From Pontibacter mucosus (GTDB taxonomy: Bacteria; Bacteroidota; Bacteroidia; Cytophagales; Hymenobacteraceae): 64,000 nt of DNA. A program made the translations under genes and the position numbers. The notes beneath the pieces were generated by a model. The model did not search any database. It was not told the origin of the DNA and saw only the letters and a program-made list of their open reading frames with translations. Of this stretch, positions 15,410 through 23,315 are shown piece after piece (within the stretch, counting starts at the first letter, position 1; each line of letters starts with the position of its first letter). The DNA is taken from contig NZ_QBKI01000002.1 of the NCBI RefSeq assembly GCF_003054055.1, positions 124,001-188,000 on the forward strand, written 5' to 3'.

Positions 15410-17135
15410 GAAAATAGAGTTCAATAGACTTTTTGCCTATTCAGATAAAGCGAATAAATTTTTCAGTGTTGAATTTGGCAAAGGTGTTAACATTATACAT
15501 GGGCGTAATACATCAGGGAAAAGTACGCTACTACTTTCTTTACTTTATGTATTTGGTATAAATGATGTTAAACTTCAACTACATGAGATTCTCCAATATG
15601 GGGGAGTAATTTTTCGTCTGGACTGTACTTTATATGGCAATCAAACAGAAGAAAATCTTACACTTATAAGAGAAGATGAAAGTTTGATTGTAAAAAGAGC
15701 TAATAAACCTGTTTTAAGGTTCAATGGGATTGGTAGTGATAATTCTGTTGAACACATAAAGCTTAAACATTTCTTTCATAAGCTTTTAGGATTCTCATTG
15801 TATTTAGAAAGCAAAAATGAATATAAAGAAGCACCTATCGAAACAATTTTTTTACCCTATTATATTTCTCAGGCTGTTGGTTGGGTATATCTCCGTAAAT
15901 CCTTTAGCAACTTAGACTACTACAGAAACTTCAAAGATGATTATCTTGATTACTATTTGGGGATTGATAATTTTTTTGACAGGCTTTCCAAGCAGCGATT
16001 AGAGGATAGATTGAAGGTATTGCATAAGGAAAAAAGCTTCTTCACTAAGTTTGAAAGTAATAATATAGACTTACAGGTTGCAAGAATCATTGATGAGAAA
16101 TTCACAAAAGAATCGTTAAAGTATCTCGAGACATTTAGGACTAAAAAGAAGGAGTTAGCTAATAAAGAAAAAGAATACACCTTAAAGTGTAATGAACTCA
16201 GCCTGTTTATACAGAGGAAATCCGTTCTATCTAAAGTAGCTAATCATCATAAAACACAGCGTCCAGTTGATGGAAGTTGTCCTGTATGTTTACAAAGTTT
16301 GCCTCTGAATCTTGCTGCAACATATAAATATCATCAGGAATCAAATGATACTGAATTAGAAATAACTAAGTACAAGGATAAAATCAAAAAGACACAATCT
16401 GAGGTTAATTCACTTTACAGTAAAATTTCAAAGCTTAAGAAAGATGTGCATAAAGAATATAAAATACTTAGCACGTACTTTGAAGAGGGTATAACTTTTG
16501 AAGACTGGTTAAGAAATAAAGCAAATATCAGACTTAGTGAGAATATCACTATGAATCTTGGAGGATTAGTAAGAGAAGAAGAGCAGATTAAAAAAGATTT
16601 AGAAAGCTATAAGACTGAGGAAGAAGTAGTAACAGAGAGAAATAATAGGATAAAATCTTTTGCTACGTTATTTAAAAACTACTTAACTCAGTTGCAGGTT
16701 AAATCACTTGTAGAGGATAGATATACGAACATTTATAAGATTTCTGCCTTCCCATATCAGGGAGTAGAATTACATAAAACAGTTATGGCTTATCACTTTG
16801 CATTTAATAGACTAATAAAGCAAAATCAGAATATTCACAGGCTTCCTTTCATATTAGATGCTATCTTCAAAGAAGACATAGAATACAAAAATAAAGATTT
16901 GATAATTGAGTTTATCAGTAATAATAGGCCAAAGGATACTCAAACTTTTTTCTCTATTGCAGAGATTAATGATTTAGAAAGCGAAGTTAAAAGGTTTAAT
17001 AGTGAGTTCTTTGATAATGAAGCCCACCTTATTTGTATAGGTAATGGAGTAGATGAACGAGCTTTCCTTTCTGATTATGATGATAATTTTTCAGATTACT
17101 TATTAGAGACATTAGAAGTAATAAATAGCCATTAG
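15402..17135 (+). CDS. Rad50/SMC-like AAA ATPase, second gene of a Lamassu-like pair
   Basis: The 577-residue protein has a Walker A site at residues 34-42 (GRNTSGKST) after a typical SMC first strand. Two charged coiled-coil arms (about 190-290 and 320-430) surround a zinc-hook-like CPVC at 293-296 in DGSCPVCLQSLP, as in Rad50. A Walker B-like segment PFILDAIFKED lies near 483 and a final strand with FFSIAEINDLESE follows. It is shorter than true Rad50/SbcC, as expected for defence-type SMC proteins. The gene overlaps the DUF4297 nuclease and is followed by a terminator, so the operon has only these two genes; no LmuC/DdmB-like gene is seen. Predicted role: sensing foreign DNA structures and switching on the nuclease. 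Confidence 0.78.
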   Translation: MNKKIEFNRLFAYSDKANKFFSVEFGKGVNIIHGRNTSGKSTLLLSLLYVFGINDVKLQLHEILQYGGVIFRLDCTLYGNQTEENLTLIREDESLIVKRANKPVLRFNGIGSDNSVEHIKLKHFFHKLLGFSLYLESKNEYKEAPIETIFLPYYISQAVGWVYLRKSFSNLDYYRNFKDDYLDYYLGIDNFFDRLSKQRLEDRLKVLHKEKSFFTKFESNNIDLQVARIIDEKFTKESLKYLETFRTKKKELANKEKEYTLKCNELSLFIQRKSVLSKVANHHKTQRPVDGSCPVCLQSLPLNLAATYKYHQESNDTELEITKYKDKIKKTQSEVNSLYSKISKLKKDVHKEYKILSTYFEEGITFEDWLRNKANIRLSENITMNLGGLVREEEQIKKDLESYKTEEEVVTERNNRIKSFATLFKNYLTQLQVKSLVEDRYTNIYKISAFPYQGVELHKTVMAYHFAFNRLIKQNQNIHRLPFILDAIFKEDIEYKNKDLIIEFISNNRPKDTQTFFSIAEINDLESEVKRFNSEFFDNEAHLICIGNGVDERAFLSDYDDNFSDYLLETLEVINSH

Positions 17136-17177
17136 TTATAGGTTTTGAGTAGGGCTTACCTTATTAGAGTAGGCATT

Positions 17178-17214
17178 AAAGCCTCTTAAGTTAACTACTT
17201 ATGAGGCTTTTTTT
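17178..17214 (+). terminator. Terminator of the nuclease/ATPase operon
   Basis: AAAGCCTC-t-TAAG pairs with CTTA-t-GAGGCTTT around a 7-nt loop and is followed by a T-run. Confidence 0.75.
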
Positions 17215-17572
17215 ATATGTTCCATAACCCCTTTTTATCACTCCTTTCTGTATCTAATATGAGGCAATTGCTACAATAAATCACCTGTTTATTTCTTTAC
17301 TTTTTGCACTTTACATGGTTTTAGACAGCAAAATAGGGCTATATCCCCTCTCCTCCTTTCTCTCCCTACCAAGAATGTCATGTACTGACCCCATTTATAT
17401 AATTTTTATAAAAAATTCAATTTTTCAAGGCTAAACTTCATACATCCAATTCTTTTATAATTTTTTTATTTAATTGATAATCAGTATATTAATAATATTT
17501 TACAAGTACATCGTTAGATATGAGGGTTTTTAGTGTCTAATACATATAGACCAATCAATAAAATCCCCAAAC
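17215..17572. other. AT-rich gap before the recombinase cassette
   Basis: About 360 bp of very AT-rich DNA without a convincing gene. The promoter of the small gene and recombinase should lie at its right end; no clear operator is seen. Confidence 0.4.
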
Positions 17573-17758
17573 ATGATAAAACAATCAAATTATTCTGACA
17601 TTCAGAATAATCGCTCTTCTATTGTCAAAACGAAGGAAATATTAAAATGTAAAGATTATGAGAACTTGAATAATGAACACGCAATGATTATTGCAGAGTC
17701 TTTAAGGCTATTCTGTGAGATAATTGCAGACACGTACTTTTTAACTGGTAAAATTTAA
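17573..17758 (+). CDS. Small protein upstream of the serine recombinase
   Basis: A 61-residue frame (MIKQSNYSDIQNNRSSIVKT to YFLTGKI) ends 18 bp before the recombinase start. The C-terminal half is helical (NEHAMIIAESLRLFCEIIAD). Size and place would fit a recombination directionality factor or control protein, but there is no sequence support and I do not recognise it. It may also be a chance frame in AT-rich DNA. Confidence 0.45.
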   Translation: MIKQSNYSDIQNNRSSIVKTKEILKCKDYENLNNEHAMIIAESLRLFCEIIADTYFLTGKI

Positions 17759-17776
17759 ATTCAATAAATGTAACGC

Positions 17777-19459
17777 ATGAAGAAGAAAGACCTTTTTACG
17801 AACAAAAGACAGAAGAAAAACTCTCAAAAGAAAGAGACTAACAATGTAGTGATATACACTCGTGTAAGTACGAAGGAGCAATATAATAACAATGCCAGCT
17901 TAGGAACTCAAAAGAAAGTATGTGAGGAATTTGCTAAGAAGAATGGTTACAATGTAGTTAAGCTCTTCGGTGACACATACGAAAGTGCGAAAACTGATAA
18001 GGGACGTAAGCAGTTTCAGGCAATGTTAGATTACATTAAGAAGCATAAGAAGGACATACATGGTGTAATTGTCTATGATTATTCAAGGTTCTCAAGGTCA
18101 GAAGAGAATCTTATGCTTGTCTATGAGTTGAAGCAGTTGGGCATTGAAGTTCTTTCTGCAACCCAACATATTGATACAAAATCATCAACGGGTAAGCTTT
18201 CAAGAGCTTTACAGTTAATGCTGGCGAACTTTGATAATGAACAGAAAAGCGAGCGCACGAAGGCAGGTATTGTCGAGAAGTTAAAACAAGGGATATGGCC
18301 AACTAAGCTACCAATTGGTTATACCAAAAACAGAGATAAGAAGTCAGTAGAAATCACCAAGGAAGGTGAGTTGATAAAAGAAGCATTTGTATTAATCGCC
18401 TCAGGAGATACTATTACATCAATCAAAAATAAGATGGATAGGAAAGGTTTTAGGCGTGATATTAGAAGGTGGAGTGATATTTTGAATAATCCTTTCTACT
18501 GTGGATTAATTGTCCACAGATTATTAGATTATGAACCAATTAAAGGTGTTCATCCACCGCTTATTTCTGTAGACCTGTGGGAGAAGGTAAAGCGAGTAAG
18601 AGCAAACAAAGAGATAATTCAGTCTTATATCAATGCTGCACCATTCTATCCATTGAAAGGTTTTATAAGCTGTGCATGTGGTCGAAAGTTCACAGGATAT
18701 CAAGCTAAGAAGAGAACTAAACCCAATGGAAAGTTTTTTTACTATAAATGTAACAATCCAAGCTGTTACACCAATGTATCCACCAAAATAGCAGAACAAG
18801 AGTTTATTAGCTTTCTCTCTAAACTATCAATCAACAAGAGTCTGCATGGAGTGTTCAAAAAACAACTTAAGGCTACTTATTTAGACTATCAAAAAGAATC
18901 AATCCTTAAAAAGAGAAAGCTTGAAGTAGCTATAAAAGATTATGATGATAAAAAGAGGTTACTTACAGATAAATGGCTTTATGAAGGTCTCGACAAAGAG
19001 ATTTATGAGGAACATAGATTGCTCTTAGAAGAAGGGAAGGCAGCAGTTGTTCATGAATATAATCTTCTTGAAGTTGAGTTATCGAACCCTGAAGAATTCA
19101 TCAATTTTGCAGTTTATGTTTCTGCAAATCTTCATGATTTGTGGAAAGAGGCAGAGATTAGTATCAAGAAGAGACTTCAAGAATTGGTGTTTCCTCAGGG
19201 TGTTTCGTATGTTAAAGAAATTAAGAGTTATCGAACCCCTGAAATAAATATAATATTTGATATAAACACCTCAGGTTCAATGAGTAGTACACATAAAAAA
19301 AGCGGTGGAATCAGCAATTTTGCTAATCCCACCGCTTCTGTACCTTGGGCCGGAGTCGAACCGGCACGAGTGTTACCTCATTGGTGTTTGAGACCAACGC
19401 GTCTACCGATTCCGCCACCAAGGCATCTCCTTTCTGTCAGGAACGGGATGCAAACTTAG
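17777..19459 (+). CDS. Large serine recombinase, frame running through the tRNA-Leu gene
   Basis: Residues 22-170 are the resolvase catalytic domain: the nucleophile is S31 in VIYTRVSTKEQ, followed by YDYSRFSRSEEN with the active-site arginines. The recombinase domain (about 190-300) and a zinc ribbon (CACGRKFTGY ... YYKCNNPSCYTN) follow, then a coiled coil near 375-450: the full large serine integrase layout. The natural end should be near residue 510-515 (about 19310). The frame instead continues through a terminator and the complete antisense of tRNA-Leu to 19459, just inside the hscB end. The last 50 or so residues are therefore not part of the original protein, or the protein changes its tail on integration. 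It is AT-rich like the island it presumably moved. Confidence 0.88.
   Translation: MKKKDLFTNKRQKKNSQKKETNNVVIYTRVSTKEQYNNNASLGTQKKVCEEFAKKNGYNVVKLFGDTYESAKTDKGRKQFQAMLDYIKKHKKDIHGVIVYDYSRFSRSEENLMLVYELKQLGIEVLSATQHIDTKSSTGKLSRALQLMLANFDNEQKSERTKAGIVEKLKQGIWPTKLPIGYTKNRDKKSVEITKEGELIKEAFVLIASGDTITSIKNKMDRKGFRRDIRRWSDILNNPFYCGLIVHRLLDYEPIKGVHPPLISVDLWEKVKRVRANKEIIQSYINAAPFYPLKGFISCACGRKFTGYQAKKRTKPNGKFFYYKCNNPSCYTNVSTKIAEQEFISFLSKLSINKSLHGVFKKQLKATYLDYQKESILKKRKLEVAIKDYDDKKRLLTDKWLYEGLDKEIYEEHRLLLEEGKAAVVHEYNLLEVELSNPEEFINFAVYVSANLHDLWKEAEISIKKRLQELVFPQGVSYVKEIKSYRTPEINIIFDINTSGSMSSTHKKSGGISNFANPTASVPWAGVEPARVLPHWCLRPTRLPIPPPRHLLSVRNGMQT
19294..19336 (-). terminator. Terminator following tRNA-Leu(CAA)
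   Basis: AGCGGTGGAATCAGCAA (19301-19317) pairs with 19320-19336 with two mismatches; on the minus strand it ends in seven Ts just after the tRNA 3' end. Confidence 0.8.
19341..19424 (-). tRNA. tRNA-Leu (anticodon CAA)
   Basis: An 84-nt class II tRNA read on the minus strand: acceptor GCCTTGG with CCAAGGT (one G-U), D-arm, anticodon stem TTGGT/ACCAA with loop CTCAAAC (anticodon CAA, reads UUG), a long variable arm and T-arm GCCGG-TTCGACT-CCGGC. Discriminator A; CCA is not encoded. It is the likely attachment site of the island to its left, since the recombinase frame runs into it and a decayed copy of its 3' part lies at 7595-7671. Confidence 0.95.
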
Positions 19460-19973
19460 ATAATGTTTCCTGAATACGCAATAAATATTTTTTCTTCAGG
19501 TAGTAAGTTTTCACCTCCTGCAGGGCCTCGTCTTTGGTGATGCCGTGCAACTCGGGGTAGCGCTGCAGCACCGGTAAAATGTCGTTGTCGAGCTGCGCCA
19601 CCAGTCCGGCGGTTTTCTCGCCAATCTCGTGCAGCTTGTCGGCGTCAAAGTTGAACTCCAGTTCCATCAGCTCCTCGTTAATGTCCATCATTTCCATCAG
19701 GAAATCACCCGGAAGCTCGTTTTTGCCGCCTTCTTCCAGCAGCCCGTGCTCTTTGAGGATGTACTGCATGCGCAGGTCCGGGTCGGAGAGGGTGCGGTAG
19801 GCGTTGGTGTTCTGGGTGCTCAGCTGCAGAATCTCCTGCTGCTTTTCCTGCGGTTCGTTGGCGAAGAAATCCGGATGGTACTCGCGGCTCAGCTTGTAGT
19901 AAATATTCTTCAGCGCCTTTTCGTCAAGTATAAAGCTCTCAGGTATATCGTAAAACTCGAAGTAGTTTTGCAT
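19437..19973 (-). CDS. hscB: HscB, Fe-S cluster assembly co-chaperone
   Basis: The 178-residue protein has an N-terminal J domain with the HPD motif at H33-P34-D35 (LSREYHPDFF), the residues that stimulate the Hsp70 partner HscA/DnaK. The C-terminal three-helix bundle (from about 85, FLMEMMDINEELMELEF onward) is the HscB domain that binds the scaffold IscU. Length and order match HscB well. In Bacteroidota it often stands outside an isc operon, as here, where the neighbours are a tRNA and a repeat-filled gap. It acts in the cytosol in Fe-S cluster transfer. The upstream gap to 20325 holds a C/G-rich repeat and no gene. Confidence 0.93.
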   Translation of the reverse strand: MQNYFEFYDIPESFILDEKALKNIYYKLSREYHPDFFANEPQEKQQEILQLSTQNTNAYRTLSDPDLRMQYILKEHGLLEEGGKNELPGDFLMEMMDINEELMELEFNFDADKLHEIGEKTAGLVAQLDNDILPVLQRYPELHGITKDEALQEVKTYYLKKKYLLRIQETLSKFASRS

Positions 19974-20175
19974 CGATCAATTATCAATTAACATTTATCA
20001 GCCAATCCAACTAAGGCAGCCATACTTTGCAAAGGTACAGCAAAATAGCACGCTTTGTTTTGATTCGTTGCTACTGGCACCAGGTTTACATGCCGGAAAT
20101 ACCCTTTGCCAAAGTATAGAACCTGCGCCGCAATCTCCTTAAAGCCTGTTGCGCAGGTTCTATACTTGTGGTTCA

Positions 20176-20262
20176 AGGGGGATGAACCCACCCCTAACCC
20201 CTCCCCAGAGGGGAATTACACTTTAAGATAAGTCCCCCTTTGAAGGGGGTAGGGGGATGACA
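20176..20262. repeat. Intergenic C/G-rich repeat (ACCCCTCCCC...GGGGTAGGGG type)
   Basis: CCACCCCTAACCCCTCCCC, then an AATTACACTTTAAGATAAGT core, then CCCCCTTTGAAGGGGGTAGG. The same parts, with the AATTACACTT core, recur at 54512-54619 and 55571-55655, and C-rich pieces at 30241 and 48311. Confidence 0.75.
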
Positions 20263-20325
20263 ATCGTTCCCAGAACCATCTCTTTAGAGTGGCAGGTTTA
20301 TATCACCCTTCAAACTACCGGAAAG

Positions 20326-20844
20326 CTACTGCAGCAGCGCGATGCCTTCCTGGTTGCCTTGCTGTGTGGCCAAGTCCAGGGCGGTGAGGCCGCGCTGGTC
20401 TTTTATACTTTTGTCGGCGCCGTGGTTTACCAGCACCTTCATCACATCGTTGCGGCCGAACATGCTGGCAAACATCAGGGCAGTACCGCCGTTGCCGTTC
20501 CGCAGGTTCACGTCAGCGCCCTTGCTAAGGAGCAGTTCCGCGATTGCCGGATAGCCTTTAAAAGCGGCGCCCATCAAGGCAGTGTTGCCCGAGGCATCCT
20601 GCTGGTTGATGTTGGCACCGGCCTCCAGCAATACTGTCACGGCCTCCTGATGGCCTCCATACACGGCAATAATCAGCGGGCTGAAGCCTCTTTGGTCGGT
20701 GGCGTTGATGTCGGCGTTGTTTTGCAGGTGCTGTTTGATGGCGGCTACGTCACCGGCTCTGGCTGCCGAAATCAGGTTGTCGGGCTGCGCAAAAACCAGG
20801 GCAGGTATAAACAGGAACAGGATGTTTAAAATAAATGATTTCAT
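20326..20844 (-). CDS. Periplasmic ankyrin-repeat protein (AnkB-like)
   Basis: A signal peptide (MKSFILNILFLFIPALVFAQ) is followed by about four ankyrin repeats over residues 22-172 (DQRGFSPLIIAVYGGHQEAV, NTALMGAAFKGYPAIAELLL, GGTALMFASMFGRNDVMKVL and a last partial one). There is room for nothing else, so it is a pure scaffold placed in the periplasm. In Pseudomonas the periplasmic ankyrin protein AnkB is needed for full activity of the catalase KatB encoded beside it. Here the gene follows hemH and closes a row that starts with an exported catalase, so the same partnership is likely. The 50-bp gap to hemH and common strand suggest one operon. Confidence 0.88.
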   Translation of the reverse strand: MKSFILNILFLFIPALVFAQPDNLISAARAGDVAAIKQHLQNNADINATDQRGFSPLIIAVYGGHQEAVTVLLEAGANINQQDASGNTALMGAAFKGYPAIAELLLSKGADVNLRNGNGGTALMFASMFGRNDVMKVLVNHGADKSIKDQRGLTALDLATQQGNQEGIALLQ

Positions 20845-20894
20845 GGTTGGCTATACTTTGTTGTTAATGTTGATTTGATGTTAGAAGTATAAAA

Positions 20895-21971
20895 TCAGGC
20901 GGTCAGGCCCAGGTAAGTATGCTTTTCGGTTTCGATTTTTGCCGTGCCGGCGGCAGCCAATACCAGGTCGTGCAGGCACTCTATCCAAAGCGGGCTGCTG
21001 TTCAGGCTTTCTACCAGGTGCCAGGTCTCCCCGCCGTGCTCCTCAAAAAGCTCCCGGTACTCGCGGCCAACCTCCACTGTTGTTTCCAGGCAGTCGGCTA
21101 TGAACGATGGCGCAAAGGCCAGTACCTTTTTCACCCCGCGTTTTGCCAGTTGCTCCACCACGTCTTCGGTGTAAGGCTTAATCCAGGGCGCGTTCCCCAG
21201 CCTCGACTGGAAAGCCACCGTGTAATCTGCAGGGGCAATGCCTAATTGTTCGGCCAACAGGCGGCTGGTTTCGTAGCACTGGGCGCGGTAGCAATGCTGG
21301 TTCAGGCTATTGTACGCCTGGGTGCAGTTGGCGGCGTGGCAATTGGCCACATGGTCGTTCTTGTGCAGCTGTCGCTCGGGCAGTCCGTGGTAGGTGAATA
21401 CCACGTGGTCATACTCTTCCTGGGCTAACTGGCGTCTGCCGTTTTCGGCAAAGGCCTCCAGAAACTTGGGATGGCTCAGAAAGTTCTGCACCGTGTGCAG
21501 CTCCGGCGCTACCTGCCAGTTGCCCACCACCTCCGCCACCTGCTGCAGCGCAGAGCCGGTGGTTGCCGAGGCATACTGCGGGTAAAGCGGAATCACAACC
21601 AGTTTTGTGATGCCCTGCTGTTTAAACTCAGCCAGCACATCGGGTATGGACGGGCTTTGGTAGCGCATCCCCAGCTTTACCACATACTTGTGCCCAAGCG
21701 ATTCCTGCAGTTGCTGTGCCACCTCGTAGCCGTATACTTTCAGCGGCGAGCCCTGAGGCGTCCAGAGCTCCTGGTATACTTTAGCCGACTTGGGCGCGCG
21801 GGTAGGGGCGATGATGAGGTTCACCAGCAGCCAGCGGTTCAGGTAAGGGATATCCATCACGCGCGCGTCCATCAGGAACTCGCGCAGGTACTTGCGCACA
21901 TCGGTCACGGCCGGGCTGTCGGGGGTGCCCTGGTTGATGAGCAGCACGCCGGTTTTTCCTAAATTATACAT
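20895..21971 (-). CDS. hemH: Ferrochelatase
   Basis: The 358-residue enzyme inserts Fe(II) into protoporphyrin IX (or coproporphyrin, depending on the pathway). Diagnostic segments are GVLLINQGTPDSP at the N-terminus, VVFTYHGLPERQ near 195 with the catalytic histidine, SRLGNAPWIKPYTE near 255 and PSFIADCLETTVE near 290. Several cysteines (HVANCHAANC, HCYRAQCYE) sit in an insertion; some ferrochelatases bind a 2Fe-2S cluster, but the spacing does not prove it here. The start overlaps the hemA stop by 8 bp, so translation is coupled. It is the third gene of the catalase-hemA-hemH-ankyrin row. Confidence 0.96.
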   Translation of the reverse strand: MYNLGKTGVLLINQGTPDSPAVTDVRKYLREFLMDARVMDIPYLNRWLLVNLIIAPTRAPKSAKVYQELWTPQGSPLKVYGYEVAQQLQESLGHKYVVKLGMRYQSPSIPDVLAEFKQQGITKLVVIPLYPQYASATTGSALQQVAEVVGNWQVAPELHTVQNFLSHPKFLEAFAENGRRQLAQEEYDHVVFTYHGLPERQLHKNDHVANCHAANCTQAYNSLNQHCYRAQCYETSRLLAEQLGIAPADYTVAFQSRLGNAPWIKPYTEDVVEQLAKRGVKKVLAFAPSFIADCLETTVEVGREYRELFEEHGGETWHLVESLNSSPLWIECLHDLVLAAAGTAKIETEKHTYLGLTA

Positions 21972-23220
21972 GGGGAGTCTCCTCGGTTAGGGGTATGTTA
22001 AAAAGTGTGTGGATGGAGGCTAGAAGTTGTAGCCTATCTTCGCCTGTTGTTGCCCTTAGCGCGCCTGCCGGACGGCGTATCAGCCGGTCCAGCGCGGCCT
22101 TGGTGGCTGCCTTTACAGCTGCTGTATCAGCTGATACCTGATGCCTTTCGAGCTCGGAAGTGAGCACGTCTGCAAAAAAGCTTTTTAAGTCGCTGATGGT
22201 TTTGGCCACGGGCTGGTCCTGCAGCCACCCGGAAAACTGCTCAGTCTCCTCTGCAATGATTGCCTCCACCTCCGCAATGGCTGCCTGTCGTGTGGCCAGC
22301 ACGGCCTGCGTGCGGCTGTTGAGTTGGTCGATGTTAACGAGCGTGGTATGGGCCAGCTGCCCGGCAGCCGGGGCTATACTTTGCGGCACCGATAAATCCA
22401 GCAGCACGCGTTTTGCTTTGGCCGTGCCGAATTGCTCCGGCTGCAGCTGTTTCCCGCCGCCCACACAACTCACCACTACATCAAAATTGCTTAGCTCTTT
22501 AAGGTAGTGCTGGTAAGGAATGTGCCGCACGTTTAGCTCCTGTGCAAGCTTGGCTGCTTTGGCGTCGGTGCGGTTGGTCAGGGTGATGGCTGTAAAACCA
22601 AACGAGGCGGTATAGCGGGCAATGTCGGTGCCCATTTGGCCGGTGCCGATTATCAGCATGCGCTTGGCGGAGAAGTCTTTTCTAGTGTAAAAATCCGTGA
22701 GGCGCTCCAGGGCAGCGTAGCCCACCGAGGCGGCTCCTGCCCGGAAATCGGTTTCGTTGTGTACGCGTTTGTGCGTCCGGAAGAGCGTTTGCAGCGCCTG
22801 GTGCAGCAGCGGGCTTCCTACCTTCAGGTCGTTGGTCAGCTTGTAGCTGTCCTTAAACTGCGTGATGATCTGCCTGTCGCCGATAGCCTGCGAGCGCAGG
22901 CCCATGCCCACCTCCAGCAGGTAATGCAGGGTGCTCTCGCTGTGGGTGTAGTGTGTAAAGCGTTGGGCAAAGGCTGCCGTGTCTTTTATACTTTTAAAAC
23001 GCAGCAGTTTTTCCTGTATCATGCCGGGCGTGGCATGGCTTGTCTCATAATATACCTCGGTGCGGTTGCAGGTAGTTACTACCATCGCACCTGCTACCAG
23101 CTGTTCTGCCCGAAGCTCCAGCATAAAAGCCGCCGCCTCTTCTCTGCTCAGCTGTAGCGCCTGCCGCCATTCCAGCGTGGCCGTTTGGTGCGAGATAGAA
23201 ATAAGCTGAAGAGCGCTCAT
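21964..23220 (-). CDS. hemA: Glutamyl-tRNA reductase
   Basis: The 418-residue enzyme reduces glutamyl-tRNA to glutamate-1-semialdehyde, the committed step of C5 heme synthesis. The catalytic cysteine is C51 in VVTTCNRTEVYYE, the GSA-type Rossmann domain follows with IIGTGQMGTDIARY near 190, and the C-terminal dimerisation helices close the protein. Length is normal. The segment LEVGMGLRSQAIGDRQI is the usual family signature. It overlaps hemH by 8 bp and follows the catalase gene by 95 bp, all on the minus strand. Placing the first heme step next to a heme-dependent catalase suggests that heme supply is raised with catalase production. Confidence 0.95.
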   Translation of the reverse strand: MSALQLISISHQTATLEWRQALQLSREEAAAFMLELRAEQLVAGAMVVTTCNRTEVYYETSHATPGMIQEKLLRFKSIKDTAAFAQRFTHYTHSESTLHYLLEVGMGLRSQAIGDRQIITQFKDSYKLTNDLKVGSPLLHQALQTLFRTHKRVHNETDFRAGAASVGYAALERLTDFYTRKDFSAKRMLIIGTGQMGTDIARYTASFGFTAITLTNRTDAKAAKLAQELNVRHIPYQHYLKELSNFDVVVSCVGGGKQLQPEQFGTAKAKRVLLDLSVPQSIAPAAGQLAHTTLVNIDQLNSRTQAVLATRQAAIAEVEAIIAEETEQFSGWLQDQPVAKTISDLKSFFADVLTSELERHQVSADTAAVKAATKAALDRLIRRPAGALRATTGEDRLQLLASIHTLFNIPLTEETPHV

Positions 23221-23315
23221 ATCGATTAAAAAAGTATAAATGTTGGTCGGGCAAGTATGGGTTAGGGAGAGGGTTGTAAGGGCGGGCCAGGCTCACGCCC
23301 GACCCGCTATACTTT

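Noticed and set aside
19294..19424. Complete attL/attR pair for the island
   Set aside because: Only the decayed tRNA copy at 7595-7671 and a weak middle copy are seen; no exact long repeat identifies the crossover point.
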